A stretch of DNA of 64,000 bases, taken from JAFDWR01 sp038216655 (lineage in GTDB: Bacteria; Armatimonadota; Fimbriimonadia; Fimbriimonadales; Fimbriimonadaceae). The position numbers and the translations under genes were made by a program. Below the pieces are notes generated by a model. It saw only the letters and a list, made by a program, of their open reading frames with translations. It was not told the origin of the DNA and ran no database searches. Positions within the stretch are counted from its first letter, which is position 1; each line of letters begins with the position of its first letter. Location: the NCBI GenBank assembly GCA_038216655.1, contig JBBQPZ010000013.1, forward strand, positions 31,637 to 95,636, read 5' to 3'. Below, piece by piece: positions 16,851 to 25,278 of the stretch.

Positions 16851-17768
16851 ATGTCTCTTCTCATCTCCGCGGCTCTGCTAATTCAGACTGCCCAAGGCGG
16901 CGCTCCGGCTCACGCCCAGGACCAAACGCCCGATCCCCTTCGCCTCGCGATCAACACCGAGGTCACCGTCTCGCCGGTCAGTCTCACCGATTTGCGCCTG
17001 CAAACGCCCGCCACTGTCGCGGATATCGCCAAAGCGGCCGACGGCAAGGGCTGGGTATTTCTCGGAGAAAATCACGCGACCAAACTGCACCAGCAGATGG
17101 AAGCCGACGTCATCGAAGCCCTCGTCAAGCGTCACCGCCGCGTAATCGTGGGGCTTGAGATGATCACCCGCCCAAAGCAAGATGTCCTTGATCTCTGGTC
17201 GGCCGACAAACTGAAGGAAGACGCCTTCCTCACCCAGGTGGATTGGAAGGGACAGTGGGGCTACGACTACGGCTTCTATCGCCCGGTCCTCGAGTCGGTG
17301 CGCCAGCACCACCTACCGCTCATCGGCCTCAACGTCCCCCGCGATTGGGTCCGCGCCGTTGGCAAAGGTGGCTACGCCGCCCTCACCCCCGAGTGGAAAG
17401 CCCAACTTCCGGCTGATTTGTCGCTCACCAACAACGCCCACAAAGAGGTCTTCGGCGCCCTCATGGGCGGCCACCCCATGACCGGCCCGACCGGAGACAA
17501 CATCTACGCCGCCCAGGTCCTCTGGGACGAGGGGATGGCGGACACCGCGATCAAGTACCTCGCCGCGCATCCGCATGATTCCAAAACAGTCTTCGTCGTC
17601 ATCGCCGGCTCCGGCCACTCGATGTACGGCCAAGGGATCAACTACCGAGTTTTCAAACGCACGGGAGAGAAGGGGATCACGGTTCAGATGGCGCAGTCGG
17701 ACGGCCCCACTCAAGCCTCGCGAGGCTTGGGGGATTTCTTCTATCTCACGACGCCCGTCGCGAAGTAG
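16851..17768 (+). CDS. ChaN-like (haem-binding uptake / Tiki superfamily) protein
   Basis: This is a 305-residue protein. The hydrophobic N-terminus with an Ala-rich end at about residue 23 suggests export. The superfamily motif GENH is clear in VFLGENHATKLHQQMEADVI, followed by VIVGLEMITR and a C-terminal FVVIAGSGHSMYGQGINYR with a conserved His. ChaN proteins bind haem at the cell surface; related Tiki proteins are metalloproteases. Which role applies here is not decided. TACAAT (16839-16844) lies 6 nt before the ATG and there is no Shine-Dalgarno sequence. Confidence 0.8.
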   Translation: MSLLISAALLIQTAQGGAPAHAQDQTPDPLRLAINTEVTVSPVSLTDLRLQTPATVADIAKAADGKGWVFLGENHATKLHQQMEADVIEALVKRHRRVIVGLEMITRPKQDVLDLWSADKLKEDAFLTQVDWKGQWGYDYGFYRPVLESVRQHHLPLIGLNVPRDWVRAVGKGGYAALTPEWKAQLPADLSLTNNAHKEVFGALMGGHPMTGPTGDNIYAAQVLWDEGMADTAIKYLAAHPHDSKTVFVVIAGSGHSMYGQGINYRVFKRTGEKGITVQMAQSDGPTQASRGLGDFFYLTTPVAK

Positions 17769-17809
17769 GAGTTGGAGGGCGAAGATCCGTCCGAGCCAAA
17801 GGTCAATTT

Positions 17810-18085
17810 TAGAGTGCGGTGACAGGGAGTCTGTTGCATTGCTCGTCCCGCAGGTCCAAATCGCCTAATATTCTTAGGCCCTCGGGAAGCCTCCCCTTGA
17901 GGGGAGGTGGGAGGGGTGACCGAGTGACTGGAATGGGGAACCTGGGGCAGTTGGTCACCCTCCCAACCCTCCCTCAAGGGAGGGCTCGAACCAGAACCGC
18001 AGCCTAATAATCGAAGGCAACCCAAAGCAATGCAACAGACTCCCTGCCACCGCTTTGCTCAGCGAGCCTGCGAGCGCGGTTTGGC
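17810..18085. repeat. MITE-like element with 28-bp terminal inverted repeats (family A)
   Basis: The left end at 17816-17843 (GCGGTGACAGGGAGTCTGTT and on) and the right end at 18026-18053 are inverted copies with one mismatch. Inside is a second near-palindrome built from GGGAGGTGGGAGGGGTGACC at 17900-17923 and its complement at 17953-17990. Flanking TTAGAGTGC and AGCGAGCCTGCGAGCGC recur at 4465-4517. No reading frame for a transposase is present. The stretch 17769-18161 holds no gene. Confidence 0.7.
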
Positions 18086-18161
18086 AAAGGGTGTGACCGA
18101 GAGCCAGATGCCTAGTTGTGATTCCCTCCAACTCCAACTCAGAGGTATCGTTACGGCTTCC

Positions 18162-18686
18162 ATGCCGACCCACCTCGACGTCCACATCTCCACCGAGGCG
18201 ATCTCCGACCGCGCCGACGAACTCGCCGCCCAGATCCAAGCCGACTACGGAGACGAGCCGATCTTGCTCGTCGGCGTCCTCAAAGGCTCCTTTCTCTTCC
18301 TCGCCGACCTCGCAAAACGCCTCAAAGGTGACATTTCGATCGATTTTGTGCAAGTCAGCTCATATGGGAGCGGGAAATCCTCCTCAGGCGTGGTACAAAT
18401 AAGAAAAGATCTTGATGTCAATATCGAGGGACGAAACGTCCTTATCGTGGAAGACATCGTAGACACGGGGGCGACGCTCAACCACTTGCGCGAGTTGCTC
18501 GGCACCCGGAAGCCAAAAACCCTCAAGGTCGTGAGCCTGCTCCGTAAGCCGGAGGCAATGAAGGTTCCGACCTCGGTGGAGTACGTAGGCTTCGATATCC
18601 CGAATGAGTTTGTGGTCGGCTACGGATTGGACTACGACGAGCGTTACCGCAATTTGCCGTACATCGCAATCCTCCGCGAATCCTAA
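18162..18686 (+). CDS. hpt: Hypoxanthine phosphoribosyltransferase
   Basis: This purine salvage enzyme joins hypoxanthine or guanine to PRPP. The 174-residue protein has the PRPP-binding loop VLIVEDIVDTGATL, the flexible-loop SSYGSGKSSSG with its Ser-Tyr pair, LVGVLKGSFLFLADLAKRL, and the C-terminal purine-specificity segment FVVGYGLDYDERYRNLPYI. The start at 18162 matches the family N-terminus. The frame is open upstream but is made of repeat sequence. The next gene is rho. Confidence 0.95.
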   Translation: MPTHLDVHISTEAISDRADELAAQIQADYGDEPILLVGVLKGSFLFLADLAKRLKGDISIDFVQVSSYGSGKSSSGVVQIRKDLDVNIEGRNVLIVEDIVDTGATLNHLRELLGTRKPKTLKVVSLLRKPEAMKVPTSVEYVGFDIPNEFVVGYGLDYDERYRNLPYIAILRES

Positions 18687-18734
18687 GGGCCTGAGTCTCC
18701 GGCCTCGGCGAAGATCTTTCGTTTCAGGAAAAAC

Positions 18735-20156
18735 ATGATTCATCAATTTCGACCTCGAAAGTCGGACAACCAGGGCGGAGGTGGCGGCGGTGGCCGTCGC
18801 CGCGGCGGCGGCGGAGGCGGTAACAACAACCGCAATCGCGACGGCATCCCCAAGAACGAGTCCCAAGCCGACCTCGAGAATTTGCCCGAACTGGGCTACA
18901 ACTTCTTCGATGAGATGACCCCGGCGGCAATCCTCAAGGAATGCAAGGCCGCGAAAATCGACCCCAAGAGCATGCTTCGGCATGAGGTCATCGAAGAACT
19001 TCTCCGCGTCCGAAACGCCGAGACCGGCGGGCTGTATGCCCGTGGGGTCCTCGAGTTGCTCAACGACGGCTGGGGATTCTTGCGGAAGGACAACTACCAA
19101 CCTTCTCCGCAGGACGTCTACGTCAGCCAAAGCCAGGTCAAACGTTTCGGTCTCCGCAACGGAGACTCCGTTTTCGGCCTCGTTCGCACTCCCAAAGAAG
19201 GCGAGAAGTATCAGGGCATGCTTCGCGTCGAGAGCGTCAACACCTTCGGCACCGCCTCTCCCGAGATGCAGCGCCGCAAGAACTTCGACGAGCTCACCCC
19301 GCTCTATCCGCTAGAACGCATCAACGTGGAGACCGTCCCCGACGCGATCCCGAACCGCATTATTGACCTCATCTCCCCGATCGGAAAGGGCCAGCGCGGC
19401 CTCATTGTCTCCCCGCCCAAGGCAGGTAAGACCACGATCATGAAGTCGATCGCCAACGCGATCGTCACCAACCACCCTGAGGTCTATCTCATGGTCCTCC
19501 TGGTCGACGAACGACCGGAAGAAGTCACCGACATGCGGCGCTCCGTGCGCGGCCAGGTGATCTCCTCCACGTTCGATGAGCCGCCCGAGAACCATATGCG
19601 CGTCGCCGAGCTCTGCCTCGACCAGGCCAAGCGCCTCGTCGAAGCCGGCCGCGATGTGGCCATCCTGCTCGACTCGATCACGCGTCTCTCCCGAGCCTCG
19701 AACTTGACGATTAACCCGTCGGGCCGAACGCTCACCGGTGGTCTCGATCCGTCCGCCCTCTATCGCCCCCGCCGCTTCTTCGGCGCCGCGAGAAACATTG
19801 AGGAAGGAGGATCGCTCACGATCATCGCCTCGGTGCTTGTCGACACCGGCTCCAAGATGGATGACTCGATCTTCGAGGAACTCAAGGGCACCGGCAACAT
19901 GGAAGTGATCCTCGATCGCGACCTCGCCGACCGGAGAATCTGGCCCGCAATCGACGTCCGCCGCTCGTCGACTCGGCACGAGGAATTCCTCTTCCCGAAG
20001 GACGTCTACGACGGCGTCGTCCAACTCCGCCGCCTCATGGCCAAGGAGCAGAACAGCATCGACGCTACGGAGTCGCTGATCAAACTGATCAAGCGAACCG
20101 CCAACAACGCCTCGTTCCTCAGCTACCTAGTCCAACAGACCCGCGCAACCGTTTAA
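18735..20156 (+). CDS. rho: Transcription termination factor Rho
   Basis: Rho is a hexameric RNA helicase that ends transcription. The 473-residue protein has a Gly/Arg/Asn-rich N-terminal extension (about residues 13-38), the Rho N domain, the RNA-binding cold-shock-like domain (YARGVLELLNDGWGFLR), Walker A PPKAGKTT, Walker B VAILLDSITRLSRA and the Q-loop/R-loop region GGLDPSALYRPRRFFGAARN. The Gly/Arg-rich extension could aid RNA binding. Shine-Dalgarno AGGA lies 6 nt before the ATG. A terminator follows 15 nt after the stop. Confidence 0.97.
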   Translation: MIHQFRPRKSDNQGGGGGGGRRRGGGGGGNNNRNRDGIPKNESQADLENLPELGYNFFDEMTPAAILKECKAAKIDPKSMLRHEVIEELLRVRNAETGGLYARGVLELLNDGWGFLRKDNYQPSPQDVYVSQSQVKRFGLRNGDSVFGLVRTPKEGEKYQGMLRVESVNTFGTASPEMQRRKNFDELTPLYPLERINVETVPDAIPNRIIDLISPIGKGQRGLIVSPPKAGKTTIMKSIANAIVTNHPEVYLMVLLVDERPEEVTDMRRSVRGQVISSTFDEPPENHMRVAELCLDQAKRLVEAGRDVAILLDSITRLSRASNLTINPSGRTLTGGLDPSALYRPRRFFGAARNIEEGGSLTIIASVLVDTGSKMDDSIFEELKGTGNMEVILDRDLADRRIWPAIDVRRSSTRHEEFLFPKDVYDGVVQLRRLMAKEQNSIDATESLIKLIKRTANNASFLSYLVQQTRATV

Positions 20157-20171
20157 GGTCGCGTTGTTTTG

Positions 20172-20207
20172 TGCGGCCCTTCCCGTTTGGGGAGGGCCGC
20201 ATTTTCT
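20172..20207 (+). terminator. Intrinsic terminator of rho
   Basis: The stem TGCGGCCCTTCCC/GGGGAGGGCCGCA (one bulge) surrounds a GTTT loop and is followed by TTTTCTTT. Confidence 0.8.
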
Positions 20208-20220
20208 TTGTAAGGGATAT

Positions 20221-20262
20221 CTGGGAGCGCCGACACTCCTGTCGGCAAAGCCTCGGAGCCGA
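20221..20262. repeat. Half REP unit, related to the RAYT-linked REPs
   Basis: CTGGGAGCGCCGACACTCCT, GTCGGCAAAGCCTCGGAGCC and GAC match the left arm of the REP units at 52765-53971. The right arm is missing. Confidence 0.65.
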
Positions 20263-20461
20263 CACCACTTCGCTGACCAGCCCCTGAGACCCTTGCCCTC
20301 AGTAGGTTGCCAAGCTTCATTTGCCTCGATGGAATGGGGTGCCACGGTTTGTCCGGACCTGTAGTTGACAGAGAAACCGGAACTGCTTCCCGGCAAGCCG
20401 TGCTCCTACGCACCGAGCGGTAATTCCAAGCTGCCCGGCCCCCAAGACCGTCATCCTCAGT

Positions 20462-20690
20462 AGCTGTCAACCTTCACTTGTCAGTTCTGTCCCCGCCATC
20501 CAGAGCGGAGTTGACGAGCCCTAGCGAGTCGACGCAGTCGAAGGATCACTGACAAAGCTTCCGACTTAGAGAACTGGCGCGCAGAAAATCGGAGCCTGGA
20601 CGGAGGATCCTTCGACTTCGCTGCCTTCGCTAGGGCTCGGCGCTTCGCTCTGGAGGACGGTCAATGGATCACAAAGGAAGGTTGACAGCC
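20462..20690. repeat. Two-armed palindromic element (family B), about 230 bp
   Basis: GCTGTCAACCTTCACTTGT at the left and its near complement ending GGAAGGTTGACAGC at the right bound an almost full-length inverted repeat. Inner arms contain CCAGAGCGGAGT, GAGCCCTAGCGA and AGTCGAAGGATC. No gene is seen between rho and 20823 apart from this and the half REP. Confidence 0.65.
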
Positions 20691-20822
20691 TTACTGAGCG
20701 AGCTTGCGAGTCGATGGACCCCAGATCCCCACGTCGCACCCCCCTTTTACGGACATATAATCCAAACTTTCCTACCAACCACCCCCCAGAGGGGTGCCAA
20801 AATCCCCTATGCTTATTGGCCG

Positions 20823-21050
20823 ATGGTCTTCCCTCAACGCCGATTCGCCGTCTTCCTGCTGGTAATCCTCTCTGCAATATCCCAAGCTAAGATCTCCGAA
20901 TCGAGCGAGTGGCTGGTCAAGACCCGCCAGCACACCCTCATCACGCAGTTCGCCCAGAACTCCGTCGCCCCTGAGACTCCTAACAAGAATCAGGTGCTCG
21001 TTCTCATCGAAGCGGGGGCTGCCTACCTCGCAGGACCCACCCGCCGGTAG
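20823..21050 (+). CDS. Small putative secreted protein, 75 residues
   Basis: The frame starting at 20823 encodes a basic start (MVFPQRR), a hydrophobic segment FAVFLLVILSAISQA and a polar remainder, as in a secreted peptide. The frame is also open upstream through repeat sequence. No Shine-Dalgarno sequence or homology is recognised, and it sits in a repeat-rich gap between two half REPs, so it may not be a real gene. Confidence 0.35.
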   Translation: MVFPQRRFAVFLLVILSAISQAKISESSEWLVKTRQHTLITQFAQNSVAPETPNKNQVLVLIEAGAAYLAGPTRR

Positions 21051-21138
21051 GGAAGCGCGCGACCGCCGTGACGGTGGAGCGAGAAGCCGACCTTGAGGCA
21101 CTCCGATTGAAACTGGGCCTCTAGCTCGTCCTTCATAA

Positions 21139-21180
21139 CTGGGAGCGCCGACACACCTGTCGGCAAAGCCTCGGAACCGA
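21139..21180. repeat. Second half REP unit
   Basis: CTGGGAGCGCCGACACACCT, GTCGGCAAAGCCTCGGAACC and GAC are a near copy of the unit at 20221, again one-armed. It lies about 60 bases before the reductase gene. Confidence 0.65.
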
Positions 21181-21242
21181 CGCTCCCTCGCCGACCGGCC
21201 CCTAAACCGTCGTCAAGAGCGGGGGTACCCTAGCAACCATCC

Positions 21243-22247
21243 ATGTCGTTCGAAACTGTTGACGTCACTATCCTCGGCGGAGGCCCCGTCGGCCTCTTCG
21301 CCAGCTTCTACGCCGGACTCCGCGGCATGTCGGTGCGGATCATCGACTCCCTCCCTGAACTCGGCGGGCAGCTCACCGCCCTCTATCCCGAGAAGTACGT
21401 CTACGACATGCCGGGCTTCCCGAAAGTGCTTGCCCGAGATCTCGCCAAAGACATGGCCGCCCAGGGCACGCAGTTCAACCCGCTCCTCTGCCTCGAAGAA
21501 ACCGCGACCGAGATCGAGAAAACCGCCGACGGCTACACCCTCACCACCGACCAAGGCCACAAGTATCCGACCCGAACCCTAATCATCTCCGCCGGAGCGG
21601 GTGCCTTCACCCCGACCAAGCTCGGCGTCGAACGCGAGGACGAGTTCGCTGGCAAGAACCTGCACTACGGAGTCAAGGACAAGTCCATCTTCAAGGACAA
21701 AAAACTCGTCATTGTCGGCGGCGGCGATAGCGCCTTCGACTGGTGCATGAACCTCGAAGACATCGCCGACCAGATCACCCTCGTCCACCGCCGCGATGTC
21801 TTCAAAGCTCACGAAGACTCGGTCGAGAAGGTCAAGAACTCGAGCGTCAAGATGAAGCTCTGGTGTTCAATCGCCGAACTCCACGGTAACGGCCAGCTCA
21901 CCCACGTCACGCTTCACTCGGGCCACACCAACGAAGCCGAAAAGGTCGAGATCGACCACGTGATCGTCAACGTCGGGTTCAAATCCTCCCTCGGACCGAT
22001 CAAAACCTGGGGCCTCGAAATCGAGAAGAACCAGGTCGTCGTGAACAACCAGTTCGAAACCAACCTCCCCGGCGTCTTCGCCGTCGGCGACGTCTGCACC
22101 TTCCCCGGCAAACTCAAGCTCATCGCCACCGGCGTCGGCGAAGCCGTTAGCGCGGTCTGCTTCGCTAAGCAAAAGCTCGATCCCGCCGCCAAGCTCTTCC
22201 CCGGCCACTCCTCAGACATGGAAATCCCCGCTCCAGCGACGCACTAG
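21243..22247 (+). CDS. Ferredoxin--NADP reductase type 2 (YumC/thioredoxin-reductase-like)
   Basis: This is a 334-residue flavoprotein. The FAD-binding Rossmann motif is TILGGGPVGLFASFYAG, the second nucleotide-binding motif is VIVGGGDSAFDWCMNL, and LVHRRDVFKAH marks NADP binding. The C-terminal FAD motif is GVFAVGDVC. The redox CxxC of thioredoxin reductase is absent, which distinguishes the FNR2 group. It should pass electrons between NADPH and ferredoxin in the cytoplasm. TACCCT lies 11 nt before the ATG. No partner gene adjoins it. Confidence 0.9.
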   Translation: MSFETVDVTILGGGPVGLFASFYAGLRGMSVRIIDSLPELGGQLTALYPEKYVYDMPGFPKVLARDLAKDMAAQGTQFNPLLCLEETATEIEKTADGYTLTTDQGHKYPTRTLIISAGAGAFTPTKLGVEREDEFAGKNLHYGVKDKSIFKDKKLVIVGGGDSAFDWCMNLEDIADQITLVHRRDVFKAHEDSVEKVKNSSVKMKLWCSIAELHGNGQLTHVTLHSGHTNEAEKVEIDHVIVNVGFKSSLGPIKTWGLEIEKNQVVVNNQFETNLPGVFAVGDVCTFPGKLKLIATGVGEAVSAVCFAKQKLDPAAKLFPGHSSDMEIPAPATH

Positions 22248-22252
22248 CGGAG

Positions 22253-22280
22253 TTAGTAGCGCAGGTTTTCCAACCTGTGC
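22253..22280. repeat. Dispersed repeat TTAGTAGCGCAGGTTTTCC (family D)
   Basis: TTAGTAGCGCAGGTTTTCCA followed by ACCTGTGC recurs inverted at 41893-41937, and a variant follows the stop codon at 4404. Confidence 0.6.
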
Positions 22281-22491
22281 AGCCTTGGAGTCGCCAACAA
22301 AATAGGGTAGCGGATCCAAGAGTCGTAGCGTTTGGTTGACTTCTTGCCTTCACGCGCCCATTTAATTGCGAGGGAGACTTCGGAGTGACACCTGCTTATG
22401 TTTGAGCGGCATTCCGAACCAGGTAGCCAATTGCTTGTCTCCAACCAAAAGAGCGCCATTAAACAGCGTGTAGAAAAGTGAGAGTGAGAAA

Positions 22492-22773
22492 GTGAGAGTT
22501 GAATCTAAGCGAGTGAGTTCTGAACTTAGCCACGAGCCAAAACAACCGACCCAATTGCGTAGGCTGGAGAACCCGCGCTTATATGAAGACGTGAGCGCGG
22601 ACGACATCCTTCGAGCCTCTCAATTGCCACTCCTCATCATGTTGGGCGCGACCGCCGTCGGCGTCCTTTGGCCACGCTCGCGGTTCAAGAAGGCGTTCAC
22701 GACGGCCTTCGCGCTCTGCCTCATGCTCCTCGCGATCAGCGGTGTGATTCCGATCTTCCTGCAAGGTCGCTAG
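22492..22773 (+). CDS. Small membrane protein with two hydrophobic helices
   Basis: The C-terminal 60 residues hold two clear hydrophobic segments, LPLLIMLGATAVGVL and AFALCLMLLAISGVIPIFL, separated by a basic PRSRFKKAF loop. The start is uncertain: GTG at 22492 gives 93 residues, GTG at 22591 gives 60 and begins MSADDILRAS. No family is recognised. It lies just upstream of the barrel-sandwich protein gene. Confidence 0.5.
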   Translation: MRVESKRVSSELSHEPKQPTQLRRLENPRLYEDVSADDILRASQLPLLIMLGATAVGVLWPRSRFKKAFTTAFALCLMLLAISGVIPIFLQGR

Positions 22774-22857
22774 CCAACCCGCACCACGAACTCGCCAGAG
22801 AGTAAAATGCACCCGACCTGCCAAACCTGGCGGGCCGCTTTGGAGGATCACGAAACT

Positions 22858-23982
22858 TTGGCTAGCGCATACACGCCCGGACTGACCGTCAGCGGAGACA
22901 TTACGGTTCGGCGGACTCGTCGATTGCCCATCAAGGGACAAGTACTGGTGAACACCGGCGACAGGGTCAATCCCGAGACCCCGGTTGCCCGCGCGCTCCT
23001 ACCGGGCATCCTCCAGACCCTGAAGCTCGCCGAGAAGCTCGGCATCGAGCCCAAGGACGTACCCGGCATGTTCATGCTCAAGATCGGCGACCCGATTGAG
23101 AAAGGACAAATCGTCGCGGAAACCAAGGGCTTCCTCGGCAAGTTCAAGACCAAGATCGAAGCGGAAACCACCGGCACCGTCGAGGCGATCTCCGAAGTCA
23201 CCGGAAACATCCTCGTCCGCGAGCCGTCGATCCCGATCGAGATCAACGCCTACATCCAGGGCCAGATCGCCGACATCCTCCCCGAGGAAGGCGCGATCGT
23301 CGAGAGCCGCTGCGCGCTCGTGCAAGGGATTTTCGGCGTCGGCGGCGAGCGCACCGGCGTGATCCGCATCGCCGTCAAGTCGGTCGATGAAGTCTTGGAA
23401 GCGAGCCACATCCAGGCCAGCGACGCAGGAAAGATTCTCGTCGGAGGCGCGGGAATCTCGGGCGAAGCACTCCAAAAGGCCGCCCAACTCGGCGTGAACG
23501 GTCTCATTGCCGGAGGCATCAAGGACAGCGACCTCATCAAGTTCCTCGGCTATGACATCGGCGTCGCGATCACTGGCACCGAGAACATCACGGTCTCGAT
23601 GATGGTTACCGAGGGCTTCGGCTACCTCGCGATGGCGGGCCGCACGTTCGAGCTGCTCAAGTCCCTCGAAGGCAAGGTCGCCAGCATCAATGGCGCGACC
23701 CAGATCCGCGCCGGTGTCATCCGCCCGGAGATCATCGTGCCGCTCCCCGAGGACGCCGCCAAGAGCCAAATTGCCGAAGAGGCCTTCGAACTCAAGATCG
23801 GCACCGCGATCCGCGTCATCCGCGAGCCCTACTTCGGCCGCCTCGGCGCGGTCACCGAGCTCCCCGCGCAACTCATGGTCGTCGACTCCGGCACCGAAGT
23901 GCGCGTGCTCAAGGCAAAGCTCGACAAGGGCGAAGAGGTCACCGTCCCTCGAGCGAACGTCGAAATCATGTCAAGTCGCTAG
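22858..23982 (+). CDS. Conserved-looking protein with biotinyl/lipoyl-like repeats and KOW-like C-terminus
   Basis: The TTG at 22858 gives 374 residues starting MASAYTPGLTVSG, preceded by GGAGG 11 nt upstream. An ATG at 22807 would add 17 residues without obvious homology. The N-terminal part has VLVNTGDRVNPETPVARALLPG and IGDPIEKGQIVAETKGF, typical of barrel-sandwich hybrid (biotinyl/lipoyl) folds, then GTVEAISEVTGNILVRE. The centre has small-residue-rich helices and strands. The C-terminus (YFGRLGAVTELPAQL, RVLKAKLDKGEEVTVPRANV) resembles a KOW/SH3-like barrel. The function is unknown. TAAAAT at 22803 could be its -10 box. Confidence 0.65.
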   Translation: MASAYTPGLTVSGDITVRRTRRLPIKGQVLVNTGDRVNPETPVARALLPGILQTLKLAEKLGIEPKDVPGMFMLKIGDPIEKGQIVAETKGFLGKFKTKIEAETTGTVEAISEVTGNILVREPSIPIEINAYIQGQIADILPEEGAIVESRCALVQGIFGVGGERTGVIRIAVKSVDEVLEASHIQASDAGKILVGGAGISGEALQKAAQLGVNGLIAGGIKDSDLIKFLGYDIGVAITGTENITVSMMVTEGFGYLAMAGRTFELLKSLEGKVASINGATQIRAGVIRPEIIVPLPEDAAKSQIAEEAFELKIGTAIRVIREPYFGRLGAVTELPAQLMVVDSGTEVRVLKAKLDKGEEVTVPRANVEIMSSR

Positions 23983-24053
23983 AACCCTGCGTCGGGTTTC
24001 GCGGCACTTACCCTCTCAGGGAAGTATTGAGTGCTAGAGTATAGAGGGGAGGA

Positions 24054-24175
24054 ATTGTCATTCCGAGCGAGCCCTAGCGACATCGAGGAACCTGACCGGA
24101 AGCTCCGATTGCTAGTACTGACACTCGGCAACTACGATCAGATCCCTCGGCACAAACATCCTTCGGGATGACAAT
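24054..24175. repeat. Dispersed element (family C), inverted relative to 1771-1835
   Basis: The block GAGGAATTGTCATTCCGAGC, GAGCCCTAGCGA and the stretch up to CCTTCGGGATGACAA is an inverted repeat. Its right part is the reverse complement of the element at 1771-1835. Confidence 0.65.
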
Positions 24176-24192
24176 GCCAATCTCAGGTTGCC

Positions 24193-25194
24193 ATGAAGAA
24201 ACTAAACCTAGCCGTGGCCACCGCCGCCCTCGCAGCCACCGCCCTTCCCTGCGCCCCCGCGCCGCACCCAGGGGATGACGTGGCCACCCAATCAGAATCG
24301 GCGGCGATCTTGTGGGACTCGAAGAACAAGACCGAGCATTTTATCCGCACGGCCTCCTTCAAAACCGCGGCCAAGGACTTCGGCTTCCTCGTCCCGACAC
24401 CGACTGTTCCCGAGTTGGTCGACGTCCCCGTCTACGTCGTCAACAATCTCTTCGCCGCGACCTCACCGCCCGTCGCGGAGGACAAGGAGGGGAGTGGGGG
24501 CGCGGGGGCACCGATGCCCGCCAAGAGTGTTGAGGTAGTGAAACAACAAGCGGTCGGCCAGTATCTGGTCACCGTCTTGAAAGCCTCAGATGCGAATGCC
24601 CTCACCGAGTGGCTGAGGGTCCATGACTACGCCGTTCGGCCCGCCCTTACCAAGTGGTTGGCGAACTACACCGCGAAAGGCTGGATGATCTCCGCCTTTC
24701 AATTCAAGGGCGGCAACGGAAACGGCATCGACACAACCGCCGTTCGGATGAGCTTCAAAACCGACCAACCGTTTTATCCGTACTCGGAGCCCGAAGATCA
24801 GACGAACAAAGCCATCCACGAGAGGCGGCTTCAAGTGGTGTTCCTGAGCGATCAGAAGGCAATGGGGCACCTCGGCTCGCAAGCCTGGCCGGGTTCGGTG
24901 GAAGCGGCGAGTGACCCGGATGCGTCCAGCATTGACATAGCGCTCAAGGATCTCAAGCTCCCTGCGGATTCCGCCGCTGCTTACTCTCGAGCCTCCCGCT
25001 TCACGGACGCAATGCTCGTCCGCCAAGGCACCAACGACGTGACCTTCGAGACCTACACTCACGTCGACCGAGATAACGACGTCCGTGACACTGCCAAGCC
25101 GACTGAGAGCATTGCCTATTTAGTTGGCACATTCAGCGTCATCGTGGCAGTCATAGGAATCGGAATCGTTATGGTCCGACGTCGCCGCCGATAG
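24193..25194 (+). CDS. DUF2330 domain protein, exported and membrane anchored
   Basis: This is a 333-residue protein. A signal peptide (about 1-20) ends at a CAPA stretch, and the body matches the DUF2330 pattern: AAILWDSKNKTEHFIR, FGFLVPTP, VYVVNNLF and LTKWLANYTAKGWMISAF. A single C-terminal membrane helix (about 308-327, YLVGTFSVIVAVIGIGIVMV) ends in RRRRR, so the domain faces the periplasm or outside. The function is unknown. A Gly/Ala-rich linker lies near residues 97-107. Confidence 0.8.
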   Translation: MKKLNLAVATAALAATALPCAPAPHPGDDVATQSESAAILWDSKNKTEHFIRTASFKTAAKDFGFLVPTPTVPELVDVPVYVVNNLFAATSPPVAEDKEGSGGAGAPMPAKSVEVVKQQAVGQYLVTVLKASDANALTEWLRVHDYAVRPALTKWLANYTAKGWMISAFQFKGGNGNGIDTTAVRMSFKTDQPFYPYSEPEDQTNKAIHERRLQVVFLSDQKAMGHLGSQAWPGSVEAASDPDASSIDIALKDLKLPADSAAAYSRASRFTDAMLVRQGTNDVTFETYTHVDRDNDVRDTAKPTESIAYLVGTFSVIVAVIGIGIVMVRRRRR

Positions 25195-25233
25195 CGACCT
25201 TTACCGCGTCTTAACGTTGGGGGATAAGAATAG

Positions 25234-25249
25234 TAAGCGCATGCGCTTA
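25234..25249. promoter_or_regulatory. Perfect 16-bp palindrome upstream of response regulator
   Basis: TAAGCGCATGCGCTTA is its own reverse complement and ends 29 nt before the GTG start, next to TTATAT. The position suits an operator, possibly for autoregulation. Confidence 0.45.
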
Positions 25250-25278
25250 TATCTTTTCGAACCGGGGAACATAAGATC

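Noticed and set aside
22362..22607. 81-codon minus-strand frame before the small membrane protein gene
   Set aside because: No start signal or family; overlaps a better plus-strand frame and repeat remains.
22999..23871. 290-codon minus-strand frame opposite the KOW-like gene
   Set aside because: Asp/Gly/Ala/Leu-rich mirror of a GC-rich coding sequence.
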